NCBI GenBank assembly: GCA_019633425.1 | Contig: WSUB01000085.1 | Location: forward strand, 1-64,000 | Length of the DNA: 64,000 nt | Origin: Tulasnella sp. 424 | Taxonomy: Eukaryota; Basidiomycota; Agaricomycetes; Cantharellales; Tulasnellaceae | Direction of reading: 5' to 3' | In this document: piece by piece, positions 1-10,196 of the stretch | How the letters are laid out: each line of letters starts with the position of its first letter | Position numbering within the stretch: position 1 is the stretch's first letter | Notes under the pieces: model-generated | Database searches by the model: none | What the model saw: the letters and a program-made list of their open reading frames with translations, nothing else | Told to the model about the DNA's origin: nothing | Program-made: the position numbers and the translations under genes

Positions 1-610
1 TGGCCTTCTGAGCAACTCGGCACTCAAGATTTGGCGGCTCGTCCTCCCGGTTGCAGTAGTTCAACCGCTCGCCAAGCCTAAGGAAGTCGGTCAGAGAGAG
101 TTTGCCTTGGCGATAGAGCTTCTTAGGGTAGAACTCACAGGGAAGCAGTAAAGACGCAAGTGGGAAAATAGGGCGCACTTCAACAGTTTTTGCTTCGCCG
201 TCCGGAGAGACGTCGGTCAGCTCGGGAAATGAGCAAACTTCAGCCGGACCAAGCTGCGCCAAACTAAACCAGTGGCAGCAGACCAGAGCTAGGCTGGTTT
301 CCATGACATCGAGGAGAGCTACCAAGCATATCCCATCAGTAGTTTGCGATCCGCGAACTCAGCGGCGTCGGTGAACTCTGAGCTCTCGGGAGTGGTCGGG
401 CAGATTTGCCATCTAGACTCTTTTCCTTCCCAGGGCTCCTGGGCGCTGGATTACGAAGAAGCCAATGCCGTAAATTGTCCATTGCACTCGTCCCTATGTG
501 GCTAATTGCATTCGGTGCGATTTTTTCGTGTTGAATTGCGTCGTCCACTTGACCACGACCGAACGGGCCAATGGACCCTGCTCGGAATTCATCCCTCAGC
601 AGACCCGTCC
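1..610 (-). pseudogene. Decayed copy of an unnamed protein family (repeat R1, copy 1)
   Basis: Read on the minus strand, this segment matches 22450-23095 (plus strand) over about 600 bp with many substitutions and small indels, so the two form an inverted repeat 22 kb apart. Conserved peptide pieces in both copies include RDEFRAGS, GQVDDAIQHEKI, LLPCEFYPKKLY and RLNYCNREDEPPNL. No single frame is open across it: the part coding for GQVDDAIQHEKI and the part coding for LLPCEFYPKKLY lie in different frames. It runs off the left edge of the window. I do not recognise the family. It looks like a dispersed gene relic and not a transposon end, as no terminal repeats or target duplications were seen. 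Confidence 0.6.
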
Positions 611-751
611 CGCATTGAGTTGAAGAACTTGAAATATGATATGCTTGCTGAGATCAAATTCATGGAGCTTGATTGGTAAGGATTTTCATTTCCTAATCAA
701 GGGATGACAACGAAAAGGAGTGGTGAAGCTGCGTTTGCATGATTCGACCGT

Positions 752-859
752 GATGCGCTTCGTGCCAAGACCTTGGATCGGCTCAACGATATCCACCTTT
801 CGCAGGGCATGTTCGACGAAGCAATGGAGTTTCACCGTCTTGTTCTGGCTATATCCTAA
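752..859 (+). pseudogene. TPR relic, fragment of a kinase-TPR gene C-terminus
   Basis: A 36-codon stretch ending in TAA reads TLDRLNDIHLSQGMFDEA. It lines up with TLDRIGDIHLAQSMYDEA in kinase-TPR gene C (around 49360-49410) and with the equivalent places in A and B. The helix pattern of the tetratricopeptide repeat is kept, but nothing upstream or downstream in any frame continues the gene. It is a short orphan fragment of the family that is intact 27 kb to the right. Confidence 0.55.
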
Positions 860-2221
860 AGTATGGGTGACTTTATGTCATGAAACTACCAAATTGGGCA
901 GTCTTGGGGTGTCGTACGGTCGGGCGCCGGGCCGACGACCTGGTGGGGCGGGGGATTGCCTTCCCCGGAGCGAGGGTGACATATGCTAGGATTGTCGGGT
1001 GAAATAGTGATGCAAAGATTTGTATGGGATGGCAACAACATGTACTCTACAATGCCAACCTCTCGATACAAAGGCGGCATGCGTGGGAGACATGTACAGA
1101 GGAATCTACTTACCCGCGTCAATTGGCTTGCCGAAGGTACGACACGTACAAAAACTTGGCAATTCCTCCAATATTTGGAGCTGCGGCTCGGATTCTCTTT
1201 GCAGGGTATTCTCAGGTGTGGTTGCTCGTTGATTGTGCTGCGGTAGGTAGTCATAGGCTATACGCTTTGGCGCTACTCAAGTGGCTAGCGACGCAGCTTT
1301 TCCAGGTGATTCTTTTGATTCTTCACATTTCCGTCAAAATTTTCCTTCCCTTTTCGAGACTCAGCTATTTATTTAGACTGGCTCCCAATGTTTCTCGAAC
1401 AAGCCCCCTATTTCTGCTTTGCCTGTCCATCGTAATCACTAAACCACGTCGTAAAACAAACCACCTTCCTTATACCGGACAACCGCTTCAGAGAATGTAT
1501 AATGCGTGTCACCAAGGGGCTAAAGGGTGACTTTGCTGGCGTCGCGTGTTCTCCTTCGCCGCGCCGACTTCCGCTTTCGGCTTCAAAGCAGTTACGCCAC
1601 TCGTATCCTTTTGTTCGAATCGAAGCCGTAAGATACTTGCCAGCTTGGGCATTAATGTGAACTACATGTTTTACTCTAATGGCTTTGTCTAGATGAGGAT
1701 ATTCATCTAGGAGAGGGTTGGTTGCAACACTAGCTGTTTGATGCTGTGCACTCCCCATACTTCGGTAGCGATACATTCAACCGCTCCTTCCCATATGTGT
1801 CGTTTAGTAACCTAGTAAAGAACAAGACAACCGTGGGGATCTCTTATTGCCTCATGGTGACGGAATGTCATATCTGGGGACGCTTCATCCAATAATCGAG
1901 TGCGAGTGACACAAAGTGCGGAGATGGATGGTAATGCCGAATGTGAGCTTGACAATCGTTGCCCGCACGCACCATTAGCGAGCTTGACTCCTTGGAGACT
2001 AACACCGAGCCCCGCTTAGCGTAAATAAAGTGGTCTAATCAGAGTATTTGGGGCAGTGATTCGTTGTCTTTGCTTGCTGTATAAGTACTAGTCAAGCAGC
2101 GTGATTGCAACTGCCCAGCGACACTCCCTGCCAAACGACTCCCCTAAACGGCTGCTTCTCTCTCCTAGGCATCGTACATTCCAGAAAACCTCCACCTTCC
2201 GCAGAATACTCAGGCCTATCG
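860..2221. other. No gene recognised
   Basis: Several 60-170 codon open frames exist on both strands, but none has fungal-looking composition, splice-linked continuation or a recognisable motif. I see no repeat shared with the rest of the window and no RNA gene here. Confidence 0.4.
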
Positions 2222-3045
2222 ATGACCCACAGCCTCCCTGCCGTGTGTCCTTCCGACGACTGGACGGCCACTGAGTACCGTTCTTCGGACCCCAGGGAAA
2301 TTGGACCAGGGGATTTCATTTGGGCAAACGTCTCCGTGGAACATACAATCGAGAAGACTAGCAAGCGGAGGCACAAGTACGATCCTAACATCACCCCGTA
2401 CGAAGCGATTCGGAACGGACCGACGGCCTGTGCACACGAAGCCGAGAGCTCTAGACGGCCTTTGGAGCCTCGAAAAAAGTCTAGCACCATGCAGTCTGAT
2501 ACACACGATAAAACCACCTCGTCTCGTCCTGTTCTCGTCCTGTTCACTATCACGCGGGATACCGAACGCGCCTACATCGCTGCACCACTGACCCAGTTCG
2601 GCGGGACCACCCTAGATAAGTCGAATTCAAGAGACGTCCAAGGGTTCCATGACATGGTCTATCCAGTCTCCAGAGAGGTCCAATTTGAAAAACCAGCTGG
2701 CCGTCGTGGGGGCGCGCCGAAACCGCAAAAGCGCCTGCGGATTCGAAAATGGTACAAAAGGAGCAAGCATCAATATTGCCTTCTAGGTTCGATGCCATGC
2801 GCCCTTGATTAACGTGTGTCGTGTTTATTAATGATAAGGTTTTTTGACTGCCCTTAGGTGCGTTGGTCAAGGTCAAGACGAAGGATGCGACGCAGCATTT
2901 CGACTCGGACGTTCATCGCTTGTCAGGGGATGTTTTACGACAAGCACAGAGAGAAGCGATGGAGCTGATGAACCATTCGGAACGGGAGAGGCTGCACATA
3001 GGTGATTTCACGACAGTGTTTCTTATCGAGCGAGCGAGCGGCTAA
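2222..3045 (+). CDS. Hypothetical protein, two visible exons, 5' end uncertain
   Basis: Two open segments join in frame across a well-formed intron (2787-2857, 71 nt, GT..TTAG, phase 1): ...QYCLL | G-ALVKVKTKDA.... The second exon ends at the TAA at 3045. The first ATG in frame is at 2222, but the frame is open upstream to about 2105, so an earlier exon may exist. The protein is about 250 residues, hydrophilic, with a basic stretch (KPQKRLRIRKWYKRSK) before the splice and no membrane segment or signal peptide. I recognise no domain. The conserved phase across the intron is the main evidence that it is a real gene. Confidence 0.4.
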
Positions 3046-3486
3046 CCTTCCTGCAATCGAACCGCCTAGAGGACCCGGATTTTGTCAATCGTGTGATGAA
3101 CTTTGACCCCCTTCCGCCAAACCCACAGCCTTCAGCTCGTCGTCAAGTGTAATCCAAGCTGTTGGTCTGGCTCATCGGGGTCAGCATGTTTTGGAAGGCT
3201 CCCTCCGCTCCGACTTGTTTGTATTCGTCACACGAACAAATATGAATCTCACCCCCACACATAAATTACGATTCAAATAATAACGATGTCATGTCATACG
3301 GTGTGGGTTTTTCTCATGGGTTCTGCGAGCTGTTAGGTTGTGCACGGCAGGCGTACCGTCGGAGATTCCGCTCTTATCTCCGGAGTGGAGGCTTCTTTGC
3401 CCGAATCGCTTTGATTACGAGCCTACGTTCTGCATCCGGACTGCAAAACCCGGCGGCAACCCTAGCTCTTGATTTTGCTACCGATA
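3046..3486. other. Intergenic, no gene recognised
   Basis: Spacer between the hypothetical gene ending at 3045 and the membrane/coiled-coil gene starting near 3487. An open frame beginning with ATG at 3291 overlaps the next gene in another frame, does not splice into it and has no features, so I leave it out. Confidence 0.4.
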
Positions 3487-4648
3487 ATGCTATTCTCGTC
3501 AGGAGAACCAAGTAAGCCCACCAAAGCTAGTGGGACGTTGGTGGATAGCGAATTACCGCCCCCGCCACCACCGGCATCGCTTGCGTCGACATCGAGCTCC
3601 ACCCCGTCCAGCCCACCACCAAAACCATCGTCCGGATCAACACCATACCCTCTCATCCGGGAACTCGTCCTCGTCTCACTCGTCATCACACCCATCCTCC
3701 TCCTGCCATACATCCCACTCCGGCGACGGCTCTCGCGTCTCTCTCAACACGTCCACGACCTCACAAAGCAACAAGACATCGCACTCCGTCAATCTGTCTT
3801 ACAACAAGACCGCGATTCCGTGATCCTGCAACGCCTCAAACTCGATTTAGGGACTTACAAAGAAGAGGTGTGGAAGGAAGTCGGAGGCGTGAAGGAGAAA
3901 GGGGAGGGAGTCGAGAAGCGGATGGGGTTGTTGAAAACGGACGTTGAGAGGCTTGCGAAGCAGGTTAGGAATGCTGCTGCTGCTGCTGAGAAAGAGCAGG
4001 AGTATGTCAGGTGAGCCCCGTTTGCAGCAATACGCCATGGGAGGCGGTCCGGTCTTTGGGTGTGGGTCTGTCAGCGAGCCCCGGCGCTCGCGGATATTCT
4101 AAGCCCCTCGCACTGCAGCCGGATAACGGAAACTCAACCGGCCGATCGTTCAAGACCTTCCTGTTCCGATACTTTGCTCGGAATTTCTTTCTAACACCCT
4201 GCTTTTTTTTTGCTCGTGTGCATGTGTAGGATATCTCCGAGGACGTTGGAAGAGATAGCGTCGTCCTTTGTCGATATCGCGGCGTTTGTCGAGGAAATGG
4301 AGACCATGGTTCGTCCGTTCTTTTTTCATCTTATTATTATATATATATTCCGGGACTGACCCTAGTTTTTGTTTTCGATTTTCGATGTTTCTCGCGTGTA
4401 TCCGGGTGGCTTTTAAATTACTGCTGACCCACCGCGATCCTGCAGGAGGGACTGGAAAGACGTGGCCTGGATCCCCGAGGAATCGAGAAGATGAGGAGGC
4501 TGGCCATGAACTTGCACGCCGCTGCGCAGGTGTCCACAGAGGTAAAGTAGAACCCTTTAATGTATTATGCACATGTGCGGTTGGGTGAATGGTAGTGGCT
4601 GATACGTACGTACACGTTTGCTGGCAATAGGTCAAAGAGGGTCGTTAA
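3487..4648 (+). CDS. Predicted single-pass membrane protein with coiled coil
   Basis: Four exons: 3487-4011, 4230-4312, about 4446-4541 and 4631-4648. Order of parts: a Ser/Pro-rich N-terminus with a poly-Pro run, one hydrophobic segment (VLVSLVITPILLLPYI) followed by basic residues, then a coiled coil (residues about 75-175), and a short helical C-terminus containing EEIASSFVDIAAFVEEME. The last intron (4542-4630, GTAAAG..AATAG) extends the C-terminus by a few codons; if unspliced, the protein ends at 4550. The layout (Pro-rich, one membrane span, coiled coil) resembles peroxisomal Pex14/Pex17-type docking proteins, but the Pex14 N-terminal motif is not visible, so I give no name. It converges with the minus-strand gene at 5183. 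Confidence 0.6.
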
Positions 4649-5182
4649 TCACGAATACACGGTGTATACGTTCGAATCTACACTACAATCAATTACAGTT
4701 GGACTTGGAACGATGAATTAGGCGACACAAGCGGATCAAACGTTGAAGCGCGAAAGCGTCATAAGGCGTTATAACATATGGTACACGTATCACAAACAAC
4801 CCAGGTCGAGGCTAAAGAAAGGAAAAATGGAAATGGAAGGAAGAAGCCAGGTTACTAAAAGGAATAAACAGGGAATAAAAGGGGGGCCAAGGAAGTAGTG
4901 ATGATGATCCAGTACAGGAAAGAATAAGAGCCAGTTAAAAGAAAAGAGAAACAGCGAGGCTTCCGAGAAACGGGGGTGTTGCAACACGCAGCCCGGGTTG
5001 GAACAATGAATGGCCAGTACGTAGGATGGTTGCAAAGGGACATCATGGGCCGAGAAGAAGGTCCCAACGAAACGGGTACATTCACTTCCCCGACCCTAGT
5101 ACTTTCGGCATTCCAACCAGCGTCGGGCCCCTGACCAGGAAGGGGTTCGCGCCATGGGTGAGAGGTCTAGAGTCGTGCGTCC
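4649..5182. other. Intergenic between convergent genes
   Basis: Lies between the 3' ends of two converging genes. It is A-rich and holds no recognisable gene or repeat. Confidence 0.4.
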
Positions 5183-5770
5183 CTAGAACAAGGAGACAGC
5201 GAACAGATCCTTGGAACGCGCATCTCGAACCATCTCCTCCAGCCTCATGCAGCTCTGCATCCGGTCTTTGACCATGTCGCCGTACATGGCGAGCAACGTC
5301 ATCCCTGCTGTGGTTGGAACTGGGGTTGGGGAGAGCGTTTCGCGTGGGGGTGTGGCGGGTGGAGGAGAGGCTGTTCGGGTGCTGGTGCTGCCAATAGTAG
5401 TGCGGCGGCGGAGGCGATGGGAAGAAGGTTGCTTGCGAGACGATTGTTGGGTATGACGGTTTCGTCTGAGGTGTCGAGAGTGGATGGGAGATTGGCGGGG
5501 AAGGTAAGTGAGGCGGGTTCGGAGGTCGAGGTTGATGGGGCGGTGGGACTTGGATGGGCGGCGGCGTTGTTGGCTGGAGATGCGGTTCTTCCTTCGCTCC
5601 ACCAGGTTGCGAGAAGGTAGCGGTGGTGGTGACAATGCGAGTTGTGAGTGAGATAGAGGTGATCCGTTGCTCTGCAGTTGGGAGGAGACCCAAGTCTGCT
5701 GTTGAACGTAAAAGTCGTAGATGGAGTGGACGAGGTTTGCTGGTGGGACGATGGCGATGTAGGTCGACAT
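5183..5770 (-). CDS. Hypothetical protein, about 195 aa
   Basis: One uninterrupted frame from ATG (5770) to stop (5183). The N-terminus (MSTYIAIVPPANLVHSIYDF) and the C-terminus (LLAMYGDMVKDRMQSC...) look like ordinary folded helical protein. The middle is a low-complexity Arg/Ser/Pro tract. An overlapping frame over the middle is strongly Pro-rich, so an alternative model with two introns is possible. No known domain recognised. A TATA-like element lies 71-78 bp upstream of the ATG, which supports the start. It is divergent from EMC10. Confidence 0.5.
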   Translation of the reverse strand: MSTYIAIVPPANLVHSIYDFYVQQQTWVSSQLQSNGSPLSHSQLALSPPPLPSRNLVERRKNRISSQQRRRPSKSHRPINLDLRTRLTYLPRQSPIHSRHLRRNRHTQQSSRKQPSSHRLRRRTTIGSTSTRTASPPPATPPRETLSPTPVPTTAGMTLLAMYGDMVKDRMQSCMRLEEMVRDARSKDLFAVSLF

Positions 5771-6171
5771 GGTTGGGCAGGAGACTGGAGGGGATCAGAG
5801 GGTAAATTGTGGTGAATAATGATGGGGATGTGGGCGGTGGCCTTTATAAAAGAGTTTGAGGCCCCTTTCGTGCCGGAGATCGGAGTGGAAGAGTCCAGAT
5901 CTGTTATGGGCCGAATTTCGGGGTATTGGAGAGGGTTTTACTTGTAATGTGCAAGGCGGGGCGGGGGTCGAGCCTTCATCTCGGTTATCAGTGGTCTCGC
6001 CCACGTTCTCTCCGTTATCTCCGTAAGGCCAGACCCCCAGGTCTCTCCCGTCTTCCTCCGCCTTCCTCTTTTTCGATTACGCTTGTTCCACCCCCAAGCG
6101 CCACACGCCCGTTCCAGCCCATTCGGCTTACAACGCGCAACAAACCGACTCACCCCTCCCCTACATCCAGA
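5771..6171. promoter_or_regulatory. Divergent promoter region (hypothetical gene / EMC10)
   Basis: A 401 bp stretch between two divergent start codons. Apart from the TATA box serving the minus-strand gene, it contains a pyrimidine-rich stretch (about 6041-6170) directly before the EMC10 start, typical of fungal core promoters. No other motif was identified. Confidence 0.4.
5841..5848 (-). promoter_or_regulatory. TATA box of the minus-strand gene at 5770
   Basis: TATAAAGG on the minus strand, 71-78 bp upstream of the ATG at 5770. This distance is usual for a fungal TATA box with a short 5' leader. Confidence 0.45.
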
Positions 6172-7451
6172 ATGACCACCCGTAGTCTAACAACAGGACT
6201 AGCCCTTGCGTCGCTATTATTGCCGGGAGCTCTGGCCGCTACGTTGCAAGTCCACCACCGGCTCCTTCATTTGTCATCCGACGTGGAACTGCCTCAATTT
6301 GAACATCGTGGAGCTATCGATCTGTCACCGCCTGGATCGGCCTCCAGCTCCATACTGACGACCAAGTTCCAGCCGGATTCTGGATCGTCAGCAGTCATCG
6401 AAGAATGGATCAACCGATGGAAAAAAGATCCAACGTATCACAACGGGGAGATTTTCTATCAAGTTGCATTGCAAAGAGCTGAAGAAGATACACCCGACAT
6501 GTGGGACGTCCAATCTGTGCGCTTGGTATGTTTAGACAAATTCGCTCAAAGCGATTTTTGAACCCCATTGCTTTTGCTTGTGGTGCTGATCGGGAATCTC
6601 TCGTTTTGGGGGTCGACCGCGGTGTTCTTCGGCCTCTCTTTCTCCCCCTCCCACCCGCCCACATAGTGCCATGTTCCTTTCAGCACCTCGGATACTTTCG
6701 TTTTGCATTTGAGTCCTTCCGCAAAGTCTGTTATTGACCGGGAAGGGGAATCGAAGTCCTTCGACGATCGGAACCTCGTGGAGTGGTTTTCGTACTACGT
6801 TGACCCCGTTCCTCGAGATGGGTCTTGTTCCCCTGCAACGCTCGGACCGTCCGGAAGCAGCAGCAGCAATACCAACAAGAGGAAGAAGCCACAGCCACCA
6901 GCTCCACTGTTGTCGAATTCGACGGTGGAAGTGCGTGACGTGGTGTTCACCCCAAAGTGCGTACTTCACGGGGTTGCTTCGAGAATAGGATTCTTGCCTT
7001 GAGTTTTTGATACTGATGGACCCCCGCGCTTATTTTATCGTTCTCGGGTTTTTGTCCATGCGTTGCATTTGCGTTACAGGGTGGCGCTTCGACCTCCATT
7101 ACCAATGTCCTCAACAGGCGAGCCCATCAAACCGCCACCAGAGAAAAGCTTCTTGCAAAAGTACTGGATGTACATCGGAGCGGTCATGCTTGTACTTGGT
7201 AAGTTTCCCCTGTTCGAGACCTAGCCCTTTCTCCCTCTTTTTCTCTTGTTCACCTCGAAAGGCAAATCTTCGAGGTGAGGTACGACCGGGGACTTATCCT
7301 TTTTTTACTGACTTTCACGTTCCTTCCCCTTCTTTGCTTGACCAAAAACGAATATAAACGCACGCTACTCTCAGCGGTCGCGGCCCCTCCTGAATCTGAA
7401 GAAGGTCCCGACAACGGTGCTGGTGCTGGTCCTGGACGCAAGCAGAAATAG
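6172..7451 (+). CDS. EMC10: ER membrane protein complex subunit 10 (EMC10)
   Basis: Four exons (6172-6525, 6667-6956, 7080-7198, 7375-7451) join in frame to give about 279 aa. A cleavable signal peptide ends near LLPGALAA. A beta-rich lumenal domain follows, with FEHRGAIDLS, FYQVALQ and, across the first splice, SVRL|CHVPFSTSDTFVLHL. The C-terminus has the family signature EKSFLQKYWMYIG followed by a hydrophobic tail-proximal segment and a short Gly-rich polar end, as in human EMC10. The EMC inserts tail-anchored and multipass membrane proteins into the ER; EMC10 is a peripheral lumenal/membrane subunit. Splice phases all agree. The start is the ATG before the signal peptide. Confidence 0.9.
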
Positions 7452-10196
7452 ACTCGGCTCGAGGGGAAGGGATCGATCTGGCGGTGTCTCAACTACTTGT
7501 ACCTCCATGCAGACACGCCTTTGCACGGGCCCTGGAGAGGACGTCGGTTCCGGAACTCGTACAAGGCTAGGCTAGGCGTGTTGACTTTTTGCACACTCAT
7601 GTTCGTGGAGAGACGTCTTGAGATGATCGTTTCGAGTTACTCTAGGTCGGGCCTGGACGTGGTTTGTCGTGCGACGTGCAAATTTGATTTTCCATTTCGA
7701 GAGCAAAGGCCCCGACCTCTGTCATGTCCCCCGACGCTTTAACATATATGGGGTAGCTGGCCATGGGCACATGTCAAAGTGCCTGGGGCTATTAAAGAGA
7801 GTCCAATCCCATCTTAAGGCAATTTCGCTGAGGCTAGATTCTGACTATGTAAGCGGGCATGTCACGGCCATGGGAGTCTCGGTGAGATCGCTTTAGCGAT
7901 TTGGCTGGGTTGGCCTAGGCGGGTGAGGAGGTGCGTAGTGTATCTTGCGCAATTTGATTTTCCGTTCGAGTGGAAAGGCCCGACGACTCACTTCGCCTAA
8001 GCGCGGGCCCTGTGACGTAGCTTTGGGTCTTACCCACCCACGCACGAAAATTTGTCGGGCGCTTTAAACTCTCTTTCAAAATGAAAATTTCGCCACACAC
8101 ACAGGCGTAAAGTAAGTTTGAAATGAGTCGATCGCACGTGCGTTTTTTTGCCAAGTCCCGGATTCTGAGATACACCCATAAAGCGTACACAAGTAAAAAG
8201 GGGCTTTCAACCTATTTGAGAGAAAGGAAGCCTTGGAGTTGAGTTTGACTACGTACCACTGCCCTAGTCTCGAAATTCTTAAAGCAGCGAGCTCACCTCA
8301 CTTTGGCCCCCAGTAGTGTCATCAGCGTCTTTTGCCTGGGCCTCCTTTTTTTCTTCTTGCTTTTGGACCTCTGTGTGCGATAAGGAGTCTAAAAGATTCG
8401 CGGCGGGCCCGGCCGGGGGAGAAGGGACACGCGGTAACCTTGCAATCCAGAACGACAAAAGTAACCTCTCTCCCGCCGCCCGCCTTCGAGTTCGAGATTC
8501 ATCGTGGGTTTCTCTGAGAACAGCGCGCGTCCCGACGCGTTGGATTGCGAGAAGGATGGGATGCACGGTTGAGGTAATAGGATGAATCGCCGTTGGTAAT
8601 TGACTTTTTGCCAAAGGGCCCTTAGACAGACGTAACCAATGCCTCAGTGCGGAAAGACAGGATGTGTTTCTTGATTAGAAAAGCCCGAGCCCGGAAGGGG
8701 GGTTATCTAGTCACAAGAACCGTCTGGACAACGCCCTCGGGCTTCAGGGAGGCGGGCAATCCAATTAGTCAATTGCCCTGCTTATTACTTTCCTGAGTTG
8801 GGGGTGAAGGATAAGGAAAAGCCTAAGTTTGTATTCCGCTATTGAAGCGGGCTGGGCCGGGTACAGTAGAGTTGCAGTCCAGACGCCTTCCCCCGAAGTT
8901 CGGTGTTCTCTTCGAAGTGTGTGTGCATCCCGACGCCCTGGGTGGGGGAACCATAAGCGGTCATGTTTTGCCATATTCACTTTGTAAGGGCTTCGAAGGA
9001 CGTGTTTCGATGACTCCCTGGAAACATGACACAGACAAGTAGACGTAAAAAACAAAAGAGCTGGAGTGTGAGGGGATGGGACCTTGGCGGTTTCATATAC
9101 GGAAGCTGCGGTCGAGGTGCAGCGTTCCGGACCATGGGCCAAGTCAAAACCACAAGGCCTGTTAGAAAATCCTTGTTCAGGGAAAGTTGGGAAATGGGCG
9201 CGGGGGCGCGGCACGGGCGTGCGTTTTTCATACCCGCCGCCGACTCTCGACGCGCACTGCACGTTCTTTTCCTGTGGACCGCGGTGATGACTCTCTTCGC
9301 GCGTTCCGGACCGTGGATGCGAAAAAAGGAGGGGGCTACGCGGAAAGTTCCGTAGGTTTCCCTTCTATTGTTGTGTCTGTTCGAGGAGTTGATTATGTGA
9401 AAAGGGGGGACAAGGCGCCGCTTGAAAGTCTGGACGCGTGAGGGAGCGCGGGGCGGTAAAGTTCACCCCTGCTTGATGGCCCGCCGTTACTGGATTCGGG
9501 AAGAAGGCGTAATGAGGACCGGATTGATAAGGAGACTTTAAAGTGTACAAATAGTGAATAGGGTTTAAAGGACTGGGGCGCGGTTACGGAGGTGAGGTGT
9601 AATTAACGATCGTCATTTGTGGACACTCTTTTTTCGCGTGATTTGGGTTTGTGGGCATGGAAATTAGCAAGGTTAGGCGTGATAAGTTGTGGTGTGCTGC
9701 TTGATGCAGGTTTACGATTTGTTGGTCAAAGGAAACTCTGTGGAGAAGTGGTGAAAGGTGTGCTTTTTCGTGCAAGAGAGGAAGAGGGACAACTCGTGCA
9801 ACGAAGATAAAAAGGCCTCCACCGCGGTAAAAGTCTATGTACGCAATTGAGAGGCAGCGTTGGCCTCGAGGCAAGAGCTGTGCTTGCAAAGGAAAAAACT
9901 CTGCACTGCAACTTTGAAAAAAAAAAGACGGTCGTTCTCGAGGCGTTAAAGGACAGTGACAAGGCGATTTTGCTGACTGCTTGGGGGTCGGGACGAAGGC
10001 GGGAAGGGGCGTGAACCAGTCGCGTGTGAAGTTTGAAACGAGCCTGAGGAGGCCGAGTGCCAGAGTTTCCCTAAACAATCACCCGCTAAACCTCTCGCTC
10101 TTTCGACGAAAATTCCTTGTTAACCCTTTTCTTTTCTCTTTCTTTTTGCTTTCACTCTAAAATACCCAACTACTATTCAGGGAAGACGAAGGACGC
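7452..10196. other. 2.7 kb without recognisable genes
   Basis: Open frames here (for example 8279-8614 and 8765-9262 on the minus strand, 9026-9355 on the plus strand) overlap each other on opposite strands and have no motif. A weak direct repeat is visible: about 7670-7730 and 7945-8000 share a core around AATTTGATTTTCC followed by AAAGGCCCCGAC/AAAGGCCCGACG. The last part holds the upstream region of the Uds1 gene, including a pyrimidine-rich tract at 10120-10160. Confidence 0.4.

Noticed and set aside
1600..1640. tRNA-like B-box (TGTTCGAATCG)
   Set aside because: No matching A-box or cloverleaf can be folded around it.
3291..3515. 74-codon open frame before the membrane/coiled-coil gene
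   Set aside because: It does not splice in frame to the next exon and has no conserved-looking segment.
8765..9262. 165-codon minus-strand open frame with overlapping plus-strand frames
   Set aside because: Several frames are open on both strands at once in a G/C-rich stretch; none has a recognisable domain.
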